From NCBI GenBank assembly GCA_022059125.1, contig JAEUWY010000006.1, forward strand, positions 2,728,001 through 2,792,000: 64,000 bases of DNA, in the 5' to 3' direction. Every line of letters starts with the position of its first letter. Positions within the stretch are counted from its first letter, which is position 1. The notes under the pieces are model-generated. The model had not been told where the DNA came from and searched no databases. It was given only the letters and a program-made list of their open reading frames with translations. Position numbers and translations under genes: made by a program. The DNA comes from Corynespora cassiicola (lineage: Eukaryota; Ascomycota; Dothideomycetes; Pleosporales; Corynesporascaceae). Positions 53,202-63,387 of the stretch are shown here, in pieces.

Positions 53202-56200
53202 ATGCCGCGTCAGCTGCGCCGCGAGGACTACACGGTGGGATGGGTGTGCGCACTGCCCGTCGAGCTGGCGGCAGCAAAGGCGATGCTCGACGAAAAGCAT
53301 GATAACTTCGGACGCGATGTCAGCAGTAACGATGAAAACGTATACAGCGTAGGGTCGATTGCAGGCCATAACGTTGTGATCGTGTGCCTACCGGCGGGCC
53401 ACATTGGAAACAACCCAGCGGCGACTGTGGCGACACAGATGCGGGCAGCATTCAGGGGAGTTCGATTCGGGCTCATGGTCGGCATCGGCGGTGGCGTTCC
53501 CAGCGCAGAGGCAGACATCCGGCTCGGGGATGTGGTGGTTAGCAAGCCATACCAAACTTTCGGCGGAGTGGTGCAGTATGACATGGGCAAGTCAACGCCA
53601 AACAGGTTCGAGCGTACTGGATCGTTAAATTCACCGCCGCAGATACTGCTCAGTGCAGTGAGTACTGTCCAAGCAAACGAAATGCTGGGCGAGAGCGTAT
53701 TCTCCAACCAAATGTCCAAACTCGAGAGTATTCCCACCTTCCAGCGCGGCAGGACCGGACCCGATGTTCTGTTCGAGGCCGCATACGACCATGAGGGCGG
53801 GCAGACATGCGACCAGTGCAGCACCGTCAAACATAAGGCAAGATCACAACGCGAGAGCGGAGAGGTGGTGGCGCACTACGGGACGATCGCATCGGGAAAC
53901 CAGGTGATGCGAAACGCCGCCGAACGCGACAGGGTCAGCGCCGAGCTCGGCGGCGTGCTCTGCTTCGAGATGGAGGCCGCCGGCCTGATGAACAGCTTCC
54001 CGTGCCTCGTGGTGCGCGGCATCTGCGACTATGCCGACTCGCACAAGAACAAGCGGTGGCAGGCGTATGCAGCGGGGACGGCGGCGGCGTGGGCGAAGGA
54101 GTTGCTGTCGGTGATCCCAGCGGCCGATGTGATGAGCACACGCCGGGCCGAAGAAGCGATGAACGGCTCAAGCAGTCAGTATAGCAGTTGTGTGGGGGAG
54201 AGTTCGTCTAGACTAATTTCATGACAGAGCGTAGCCTGGAGCCTCTAGCTCACGACCGCGCTCCTAAACGTAGAAACATTGGCACTCCCAATAGCACAGA
54301 AGACAACGCCGCAGAGTAAGTCAAATGCTCTCTCTAGCGAACACAACCTAGCAAAGCCCCGCTGATGATGACAGGGAGCAAACGACTATACGTACGTAGG
54401 TTCACCGTCAACCAAAGCCAATTCGATCTGACCCTATTACGTTAGTTCCAACGCATCACCGCCCTCGGGACCGAACATCGCTGAATGATGAGCAAAGACA
54501 CTGGCTCTTGGAGTCTTTGACGTTTGAGCAAATCGACGCGCGCCAGATGACGATCAAGACTGCCCATGCAAGGACGTGCAAATGGCTCTTGAAGAGTCCA
54601 CAATACCTCAATTGGCTTGACGCGACTAAAGTGGAGGAACACCATGGCTTCCTGTGGATTAAAGGGAAGGCCGGGGCAGGAAAGTCGACGTTGATGAAGT
54701 TTTCCATGATCAATGCTCGTAGAAAAATGAAAGACTGCGTCAAGCTGGCCTTCTTTTTCAACGCACGGGGCGAAGATATAGAGAAGTCCACGATCGGAGC
54801 ATATAGATCGCTACTGTTCCAGCTTTTGAAACAGCTTCCAGCGCTCCAAACTGTTTTCGACTCGCTCAACCTCCTAACATTAAACTTCAGCACAGACTAC
54901 CACTGGAACATCGAATCGCTGAAGATGCTCCTCGAGCAAGCCATCCGGGCACTCGGGGAGTCTTCTGTAGTGTGCTTCATCGATGCATTAGATGAATGCG
55001 AAGAGGAGCAGGTCAGAGACATGGTTCAATTTTTTGAACGTATTGGTGACTTGACCGTCACAGACGGGACCCGTTTCCAGGTCTGCTTCTCGAGCAGGCA
55101 CTATCCACACATCACGATCCGCCGTGGGCTGGAACTCGTGCTGGAAGGCCAAGAGGGGCACACTCAAGACATCGCCAACTACGTCGAGACGGAGTTGAAG
55201 ATCGGGAAAGGCAAGACTGCCCAGCAGGTCCGAGTCGAGCTTCAAGAGAAGGCATCGGGGATTTTCATGTGGGTTGTCCTTGTTGTGGGCATCTTGAACA
55301 AAGAGTCAGACAGAGGTCAGGTGCATACGCTCCGGCGGAAACTGCAGGAGATCCCCGGCGACTTGCACGAGCTTTTCCGAGATATCTTAACGCGAGACTC
55401 CCACAATAGAGACGGGCTCGTCTTGTGTATTCAGTGGGTACTCTTCGCTAAGCAGCCCTTGAGTCCAGAACAGCTGTACCACGCCATTCTTTCGGGCACC
55501 GATCCCGACGCAGTATCCGAGTGGAATTCTGAGGAGGTCACCAAGGATGTGATCAAGCGGTTCATACTCGACTCTTCCAAAGGTCTTGCCGAGGCCACTG
55601 TGTCCAAGGAGCAGAGGGTTCAGTTTATACATGAGTCCGTGAGGGACTTTCTGCTCAAAGAGAACGGGCTCAGCAAGATATGGCCTGAGTTCGGAAGCAA
55701 CTTTCAAGGCCAGAGCCACGAGCGACTCAAGCGATGCTGTTTGAGCTACATCAGCATCGACGTTGCTTCGCCGCTAGAGATTCCTGACAGGCTCCCCAAA
55801 GCGTCTTCGCAGGAGGCAGCGACGCTGCGCAAAGTAGCAGCGCAAAAGTTTCCCTTTCTGGAGTATGCTGTTCACAATGTGCTATACCATGCAGACGTGG
55901 CAAGAGATGGCGGAATCTCTCAGGTAGACTTTCTCGCTAGTTTTCCGCTTCCTCGGTGGGTTGGGCTAGACAATCTGTTTGAGAAACACGAAGTGCGCAG
56001 GCATACCGAGCGCGTCAGTTTTCTGTACATGCTGGCTGAACTCAACATGGCAAGCCTCCTGAAGACTCACCCATCTATTCTCTCGTGTCTTGAAGTGGAG
56101 GATGAGCGTTATGGCTGCGCCCTTTTCGCAGCGATTGCGACGGGGGGTGAGGAAGCTGTCCAAGCATGCATGGAAGGACTTGAAGCGAGTCGGTCTACCG

Positions 56201-56805
56201 AAAGCCGCTCTTACGATTTGTCTAGACTAGAGCCCCAGAGTGGACATGCGACGCGTGGCGCTAGACGCGATTTCAACTACAGCAAGAAAAGAGGGGTTTT
56301 CTCCTGTGCAGCCGAGCTTGGGAACGAGAGGGTGCTTACTTACCTAATAGACTCGGATAAATTCGAAGTCGACTCCAAGGATGTGGATGGACGGACACCG
56401 TTGTGGTGGGCTTCGAAGAGTGGCCGAGAGGCAGCGGTGAAGCTGCTAGTCAGCATAGAGGAGGTAGATGTTAACAGTAAAGATAAGCGAGACACGACGC
56501 CACTGCTCATAGCAACAGGGAAGGGCCACGATGTAGTCGCGGGGCTGCTGATCGAGGGAGGCGCCGATGTCAACGCCCAGGGTGGATACTACGGCAACGC
56601 GCTCCAGGCAGCTTCATACAGAGGCCGCAAAGACATTGTAGAGCTGCTGGTCAAGGCGGGCGCCAACGTCAACGCCCAGGGTGGAGAATACGGCAACGCG
56701 CTCCAGGCAGCTTTAGAGGGAGGCCACAAAGACATTGCAGAGCTGCTACGCAGAGCAGGTGCAACTTTGCTTTCTCGCAACAGTACCTTCTTCATATGTC
56801 AATAA
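53202..56805 (+). CDS. PNP-NACHT-ankyrin NLR, right copy of palindrome 2
   Basis: Proposed exons 53202-54174, 54228-54315, 54375-54391 and 54446-56805 give 1145 aa. The first intron begins GTCAGT in phase 1, as in the other PNP-NLRs. The 17-nt third exon is my solution for keeping one frame between the linker (HDRAPKRRNIGTPNSTEDNA) and the NACHT entry (RTSLNDEQRHWLLESLTFEQ); it needs transcript support. Domains are as in the left copy: PNP, NACHT (GKAGAGKST, IDALDECEEE), a winged-helix-like region (VQFIHESVRDFLLKENGL), and four C-terminal ankyrin repeats. In this arm the PNP start faces the 3' end of the CorA-like gene, so this copy lacks the head-to-head partner and is probably the derived duplicate. 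Confidence 0.92.
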
Positions 56806-56911
56806 GGACCACGAAATCGGCTTACGCAAAGTAGAAAAATCGTAATGTAATGCTTACTCAGGATATGTAACAGCATCTTCGGTATTTTGTGGCGAGATCT
56901 CGCCACTATCG

Positions 56912-56948
56912 CAGGGATGACGGCCGACCGATTCTGGCCTTGACCTTG
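56912..56948 (+). repeat. 37-bp cassette-edge box, copy 9
   Basis: Identical to box 8, with the same perfect hairpin GTGGCGAGATCTCGCCAC before it. Right-hand limit of palindrome 2, about 107 bp after the NLR stop. It is followed by repeat R2, as box 2 is. Confidence 0.9.
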
Positions 56949-57075
56949 TTGTGGTGCAAAGCTGTGATGTTTCGTTGTGCAAAAGCATGAAGAGTGTTTC
57001 CAGTGTCTTTGAATTAGGCAGAGTAGGGGGGAAGTCTCGAAAATGTGCAAATCGGAAGTAGGGTTCAAAAGCAGG
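56949..57075 (+). repeat. Dispersed repeat R2, copy c
   Basis: Adjoins box 9 and aligns with 15455-15575 (GGTGCAAAGCTGTG, TTGTGCAAAAGCA, AAAATGTGCAAATCGGAAG). The rest of the interval to 57681 shows no gene; short open frames there have no recognisable domain. Confidence 0.65.
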
Positions 57076-57681
57076 GCCGAGATGCATGCTCCACAGCGAG
57101 ATCCAAAAACGGGCCCGCGCGGTGACAGCTTTTGGGTCAGCGTTTAGCTATTTTTAGACAGAAGCTGCCGAGCGATGCTGCTCCGCATCGCGACGCGAGT
57201 CTATGATCACGTGATAGCACGCCAACCAGCGACTCGGTGCTAGAGTCTACCATCTCCCATACTACCAACGACAATGGATCAATGCAATGGCCTTTTGACA
57301 GCTAAGCACAATCTTGTCAGCCCGTGGCTAGGTTCCGCTCATGAAAGCTGTGTTCCTCTTACCCCTCCACTTGACGAGTACCCAAAGTCGCCCCCAGTTC
57401 TTTGAAAAGGAAGCGCGCCATGCCCTTCCCCACGAGCGCATCCGTACTCAGCTCACATCGCAGCAAAAGCTCCAAACGGCGAAGGACCGAATATATCGAT
57501 AATATCCAGCCCGGTCAGAGTGAATCACAGCTAGGAGGCGAAACACCACTAGCGAAGTACTAACTAAAGCACCCTTCGCATTTGTAGTCGTCATCCTCTC
57601 AAGAGTAGACGAACGTCGCAGACCGAGACAACAGACACAGCCATCTTTCGAGATAGACCATACAGTTGGTGCCGATGATGT

Positions 57682-59301
57682 TTAGGAACTGCTGCTGGCA
57701 CTGCTCCTAAATTTTGTTGACGGCCATTCGATATAAGTTCGGGGTGAGAACAGAATTTTGGCTCTATCTGCTTGACAGAGGTTGCTCCAATGCATTTTAC
57801 ACATCAGGATATACCCACTACGTGAGTTCTGAACCATGGCCGAAAGGAGGTTTCGCACCAACGTCCAAGTACTTGCAGGGCAGTCACAATCTGGTAAACT
57901 CCTAGTGCTGTCTGCGTCGAACCGAGGAGTATCCTTTCCCAAAGAACCTACGTATTGTGAGTCGCTATTTCTGGTTGTTTCTGGTGGTAAACATACCGTT
58001 CCCTCCCTTTCGCGATTAGCAGCCAGGAAATACCATTCATGCCCTTGAATGACGATGACAGGGATGTACGGAAGCCCTGGCAATCCTCCGCCGTCGCTCG
58101 CCACCAGTTGTTCAAGCTTGTTCAACTGAGCCGTCACCCAAATGCTCATCTGTATCTTGGCCGTGTCCCAATCTCTCCCTGTCAGCTTTGTCTCGATACT
58201 TATAGCAAGTGGTCGTTTTTGCAACGGCGGATAGCAGGTGTGGTTCCAAGAAGCGGTGGTGAATGGGTCTCGAGAAGCGAGCTGGCGAAGAGCATCGTGC
58301 ATTTCATCATCTGGGTCAATATATATGCCAAAGTCAACCATCTTGGATTCGATAGGAAGACCGGCGAAGTCTAACGGTAAAAGTGTCTCCGGCTCGATAC
58401 GGGCTTTAGTACTAGGACCAGATAAGCGCCACTGCGGATAACGTAGAATAGAGATACCTACCAGTCCAAAAACCCGACTTTTCCACAATACGTTTGATTG
58501 TAGAGAGCGAGGTCTAGGAGGTACGTATGTACTCTACCGTTCCAAGATGCTTCGCTGTGTTCATTTGACTCGCATTCTATAGCAAGGCGAACTGCCTTCG
58601 CAACTTCATGTGCCTTTGGGCAAGGCCCAAGATATACTCTATCTATGTCGTCTGCGAATACGAGTTCGTCGGCGAGGATTTGGCGGAATGCTCTATCCGA
58701 GGACATTGAATCGATTGCAACCTATATCTATCAGCTTAGGGAAAAAGATAGATCCGTTTTAACTCACCTTTTCTGATTTGGGTATAACCCCAAGTCCTCG
58801 ACCTATACGTCTCAACCGTAGGACCATACTCTCTAATTCATCTGGCAATGTAACGGTAGGGTCGTCAATGGATTTCATCACGACTGGATTGGGCAACAAG
58901 GAAAGGTTGGCCATCTTCCGCATAGGCTGTTTCTTTTTTGGACTGTTCGATCGACGGGAATGAGAGGAGAGGGTGGTGCGACTGGAAGTGGTGAAGCTGG
59001 AGGGCGAGGGCGGCTCCATAGCTGTGTTTGACTTGGCTCTTGGAGTGTTCTCGACATCTTGAGTTGCACACGACGAATGCTCCGCTTCTCCATGGCGGCG
59101 GCGTTTTGAAGGGGACAGGTCACCGGTCGACATTTTGTTCGCGATCCGTTCGCTATTCGATCTCTTTCGTTTATTGGATCCAGTCGACGGCGGGGGCGAC
59201 GGCGGACACAAGAGCCAGGAAGAGACGAGATCGTGAGAAGCGTTGGCGGGCGGTAGCAGTAACTGAATCGTTTCCTTGCAGAGCCACGCAGCTACAGGCA
59301 T
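57682..59301 (-). CDS. PD-(D/E)XK nuclease-like fungal protein, second member
   Basis: The likely start is ATG 59301 (MPVAAWLCKETIQLLLP, matching the WL motif of this family). The first exon (to about 58763) carries a basic, Ser-rich stretch (TGSNKRKRSNSERIANK, SPSKRRRHGE). A GTGAGT...ATATAG intron leads to the second exon (VAIDSMSSDRAFRQILADEL to KVGFLDW near 58458). The third part (WRLSGPSTKARIEPETLLPL) contains the core: MVDFGIYI with Asp, then AISIETKLTGRDW as the ExK motif, and AKIQMSIWVTAQLNKLEQL. The junction between the second and third exons is unclear: the good donor GTAGGT leaves only about 30 nt of intron, while a 47-nt intron needs a weak GTCGGG donor. So the gene may be slightly damaged. 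Same family as 36797-38312. Confidence 0.8.
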
Positions 59302-60083
59302 GATGCGATCGAAGGGGGTTGACGGTGACGCGCTGCGATGTTGACGTCGATTTCCGTGAGGGGGGCCAGGGTTGCTCGGGCAATTTAGCGGGTCCACGTT
59401 TTGCCGCCGTGACAAGGCTGCAACAACCCGATTTATCCGCTTGTTCGCCGCAAAACTGCTAGACAATCAAGCTCTACTGAAAGGACATTTTCAACCACTC
59501 GAAACATGAATATATGAATGGAGAACTGTCCTGTTGAACATAGGGAAATGTGACTAGCTGGCGATAATTGAGAGTGGCTAACGCTGTGGCGCAGCAACTC
59601 GAATAGTATCTAGCTGTGATAGGCTATGTAAGGATCTAGTTTTAGACAAGAGTATTTGCTTTACACTAGAAGGGATAGCGGAAAGATGGCTCGAATAATA
59701 TATATTGGTAGTGGTTTTTAGAATAATACTTGTCTCCCCTGAAGCGCACGTTGAGCGCAGGTTTTGTGCGGCTGGCTCGCCTTTGGCGCTAATACAAACA
59801 CGGAATAGCCAAAACCCCACAACACCTGTTATAGGCTAACATGACAGAATTGCACTAACGTACTATGCCAAGATTACTTGTCGCTGCTTCAGTTCGCGAA
59901 GGCAGTACATGAATTAGCTTGGCCGTGATGAGTAAGCCCCATGACTCGAAAAATCATCATGCATGGTTGCCTGGGCTGAGTTGGCATTTGATCCCATCTA
60001 TCTGCTTCTTTGGAAAGTCGAAACTCAGTACAGTTCGTCCTGATCACCGCATATATTTACAACAGTCCAGTCGAACATCGAAA
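59302..60083. other. Intergenic between divergent genes
   Basis: Promoter region shared by the nuclease-like gene (minus) and the HET-like gene (plus). An in-frame ATG at 59928 could extend the HET-like protein by 52 residues. No repeat or RNA recognised. Confidence 0.6.
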
Positions 60084-62093
60084 ATGAAGAAACCAACAAT
60101 CACTGACAACACTGAAGAAGATACTGCCATAGACGATAGAGCCTTCTCTTTGTCGACCCTGCGAGCGCGGGCCGGAAAACCCCTGCATTATGTCGTTCTA
60201 GATATTTATGACTGCTTTAGGAAAGAGAACGAAAAATCTACCAAGTTCCTGGACAATCTGAAGTGTTTTCTACCCGAGCGTACCGGCCATAAACGATACC
60301 CCTACAGCTACGACAGACAAGCAAGCTCCGATACAATCCTGCTTGAACCTCACGTCAACCCTCAGCGTTATGTAGCTGTATCTTATCCTTGGAGTGTGTC
60401 GTACGGCGAAAGCAGCATCAGGAGGAAATACAAACTCCAAGGAGAAACTGTACCTGTGCGCGATGTCGTTCTTGATCGAACGATTCGTTTCATTCGAGAG
60501 AAGGAAAGAGGTCGAAAAATGATCCCCTTCTGGATCGATCAGCTGTCGCTTAACCGGAATGACGACTTGGAACACAAGCTGGGCATGCAATCAATGGACC
60601 GGGTTTACAAGGAATGCGAATATGCCGTTGGCTACCTTTGGGCAAAGATTAGCACACAAGCCCAGATAAATCTTCTAGCAAACCTTCTTAAGGGCAAGAT
60701 AGCTAAAGAGGTCCCTGATGGGCAATTTCCCATTCTGAGAGAAGACATTGATGCGCAGATGGCAGATGACATTCTCGACTTACTTACTCAGATCATGGAC
60801 GATCAGTGGTGGAGCAGGGCATGGATATTTCAAGAGGACTATCTGGCTGGCACAAAGATGTGGCTTCTCATTCGCCACACTCAGGGCCTTAACAAGTCCT
60901 TTGCACAAGAGGAGCTAGGGACCCTCTCATGTGAGCTGGTGGTGAAGTCGGAGGAGTTTAGGAAATACGCCACTTTGTTTTGTCTGGCTCTACAGAGGAA
61001 AATCGATCCGAGTACTTTTGCTAGCGTAACTTGCTCTAAGATCCTTCGCAAGGCCGGGCAATACAAGACGATTCACAAATACAAGGCCAATTTAGACAAG
61101 GCTCCAGCAATGACGATCGACATTCTGACGGAGCTCAACGAGCGGGGAATAACTGTACCATCCGACTTCCTCGCCATTACCGCAAACGTCTGTGATTATG
61201 ACGTTAGAGTTATACCCAAGAAAAACGATACCTCAAGGGTGAGCCTAAGCATGGGGATTGTCGCTCTATGTATATCCAATGGAGAAATGATCGGCAGCCA
61301 ATCAGAAATTGCTGTTCCCTATGGAAACATATTCGATTTTCTTAGAGACGACGCTTTGCACATAAGCGCTCCTTTGGTGGATGGAGCGTTGACATTTAGC
61401 AAGCACTGCAGACTTTCAGTCGACCACCTTTCACTGGCTGGTATTCATACAAAGGGAGTTCTTTGGAAACTTTCAGATCCAATACGGCCAAGCTCTTTCA
61501 GAAAACTCCCACTCTACGATTGCAAGAGATCAAATCAGCGAGACATTTTTCGAAACGGGCTCAATGAGCACCACCGAAGTCGTCTGATCGAACTCGTTAG
61601 AGTGCTCAGTCAGCGAAACATGGATAGATACAGCCTTCTAGTGAATGATCTTCTGCGATATCTACAAAATCGTGAGCGAACAGTCACGAGCAACGACTGG
61701 CCTTCGACATTCGTCATGGATGAAATGGCAGTATACATCGTTGACGCAATGGATACTGGAAAATACATTCAAGTCGCAAGTCTTGTTCAAGGCCGAGAAG
61801 AGAGGTCAGACATGCGTTACCGTGCCCTCTTTGTTAGAGACCGTCACGAGATTCAGCGTTCGGGTTCATCGTATATTTTCACTTCATGGACTGGTACCAA
61901 AGAAGAACTCAGCAACCAGGTCAGACTTAAGCGGCCCGCAAAGTATGTGTCTGTAGAAGTCATTTTGAATGGGATAGCTGAATGCGGAGCGGTGAGCCTG
62001 AGGAGTAGGAGGTGGACGAACGGCCTATGCTTCTTTAGTGGAGAGATGAAATCGGCATTTGTCTTCACATGGCCTAGACTACTTTGCGAATAG
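60084..62093 (+). CDS. HET-like domain protein
   Basis: A single exon. ATG 60084 (MKKPTITDNTEEDTAIDDRA) gives 669 aa; ATG 59928 would give 721. It has a divergent HET core: YVAVSYPWS near residue 95, MIPFWIDQLSLNRNDDLEHK near 150, MQSMDRVYKECEYAVGYLW, then QWWSRAWIFQEDYLAG near 243. These correspond to the SYxWG, WIDxxCINQ, MxxIYxxA and RxWxxQE motifs of the HET family. The C-terminal 400 residues have no domain I recognise. HET proteins trigger incompatibility or cell death on non-self contact. No fused NTPase. Intact, and outside the NLR cassettes (between boxes 9 and 10). Confidence 0.82.
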   Translation: MKKPTITDNTEEDTAIDDRAFSLSTLRARAGKPLHYVVLDIYDCFRKENEKSTKFLDNLKCFLPERTGHKRYPYSYDRQASSDTILLEPHVNPQRYVAVSYPWSVSYGESSIRRKYKLQGETVPVRDVVLDRTIRFIREKERGRKMIPFWIDQLSLNRNDDLEHKLGMQSMDRVYKECEYAVGYLWAKISTQAQINLLANLLKGKIAKEVPDGQFPILREDIDAQMADDILDLLTQIMDDQWWSRAWIFQEDYLAGTKMWLLIRHTQGLNKSFAQEELGTLSCELVVKSEEFRKYATLFCLALQRKIDPSTFASVTCSKILRKAGQYKTIHKYKANLDKAPAMTIDILTELNERGITVPSDFLAITANVCDYDVRVIPKKNDTSRVSLSMGIVALCISNGEMIGSQSEIAVPYGNIFDFLRDDALHISAPLVDGALTFSKHCRLSVDHLSLAGIHTKGVLWKLSDPIRPSSFRKLPLYDCKRSNQRDIFRNGLNEHHRSRLIELVRVLSQRNMDRYSLLVNDLLRYLQNRERTVTSNDWPSTFVMDEMAVYIVDAMDTGKYIQVASLVQGREERSDMRYRALFVRDRHEIQRSGSSYIFTSWTGTKEELSNQVRLKRPAKYVSVEVILNGIAECGAVSLRSRRWTNGLCFFSGEMKSAFVFTWPRLLCE

Positions 62094-62877
62094 TTTGTTA
62101 GCAAGTGCGAAATTAGATGGAACATGCCAGGTCTTACATTTATATAGGCCAGAGGAGGCCTTTTTCTACTGTTGTAGTTGTATGATATGGTGGCTCAGGC
62201 GACTGAAGCCTGGGTGATGCATTGGTGGCGACCAAGATAGCAATAAAGGTGAAGAAGCTACTACAATCAGACGCTATGACTTTAAAGGAGAGAAGGTCAG
62301 ACTGTTACCGTTCTAAGTGCAACGCATGTCAATACCTCGGTTTGTGCGGACTTCAGCCAAAGGTTCGCGCATTAGAAACCGTGCACCTATTTGTGTCGCT
62401 TCCAGTTGTCGGATGTATTTCTCTGCTTCAGTAGTTTCCTCCATCTGACTCAAGACTTCTTTGCGACATATCCAATGTTACCCCCATTTATGAGCCTTTG
62501 CTTGTTGCTGCCATGTTCCCTCTTGCTCCAACACCACACACTAAATTTGTAGAATGCCTGCCACGGAATAGTCGATGAATGGATGCTGGGCGCGTTAGCT
62601 GACTCGGCCACGATACTCCGCAGCTGTGCCAAAGTGGGTGCTCAACCGTTGACCACTGGCTCAAGAGCCTGCCATCGTGTCTACGAAAGCCTGCTGGAGT
62701 TCTCAACTGGCTTACGCGGGCCCTCTTGGTCTCCGGTCAGATAGTACATCCTGATACTTTTTCGAGGTCCTGATCTTACAATAAGACATCATGTAGACGC
62801 TATCCACCCCGTCCAAACATAATGCAGGCATTCATCATCACTTCTAGTCATGTTTTGAACAAATTTCACCAGCTAGA
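62094..62877. other. Intergenic, nothing recognised
   Basis: Short open frames only. No domain, repeat or RNA supported before box 10. Confidence 0.6.
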
Positions 62878-62914
62878 CAAGAATTGGGCAGAAAAAGGCC
62901 GACCACCCTCCCTG
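62878..62914 (-). repeat. 37-bp cassette-edge box, copy 10
   Basis: On the minus strand it begins CAGGGAGGGTGGTCGGCC and ends CCCAATTCTTG, the most diverged copy. It lies about 470 bp 3' of the TPR relic on the relic's strand, comparable to the 330 bp between the TPR genes and boxes 4 and 5. Confidence 0.65.
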
Positions 62915-63387
62915 CAAATCCGCAGGTAATATCGTCTAGTTCGTTGCCACGTCGCTGACTCAGTGACCATGATACTTGCAGGTACATCTTGCTGTCGCCA
63001 CCGGCATCTAATCGGCATCTACTCGGCCCACGTTCATCCTGAAAAGCTGGCAGTCCTACCGCTCTGACTGACTACCTGCTGCTCTGGTGTTACCTGCTAA
63101 ATCACTTCAACACAGCTAGAATTGACCTCTACAGGCTTTCTACTATAATGCCACGCTGCTCTACATACCTATGCGAACACGTTCTAACTGCTATAACTTA
63201 ACTAGCACGCTCTTGATCTCACTTCCGTTTCCGAAGTAGTTTCTGCTGTTTTGACCCCGACGTGTCTTGTCCGGCGTCGATGTTGGCAGAACTTTCTGCA
63301 TCGGAATTCTCCTGTTCTGGTAACTCCTCACTTACGGGCTTGTTATCCCCCTGTTCCATTGCTAAGGCTTCCAGCTCATTTCGAAGG
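62915..63387. other. 3' flank of the TPR relic
   Basis: No gene recognised. By analogy with palindrome 1 this is the downstream region of a TPR-type NLR up to its box. Confidence 0.5.

Larger units (their letters stand above)
52774..56949 (+). repeat. Palindrome 2, right arm (4176 bp)
   Basis: Inverted copy of 46757-50932, same length. Outer end at box 9, inner end TGGCCGACCCTGCGCGG immediately after the spacer. No difference from the left arm was found by reading. Confidence 0.93.

Noticed and set aside
46757..56949. Equal arm length (4176 bp) of palindrome 2 and of the left arm of palindrome 1
   Set aside because: The sequences are unrelated in the sensor part and the right arm of palindrome 1 is 4206 bp; treated as coincidence.
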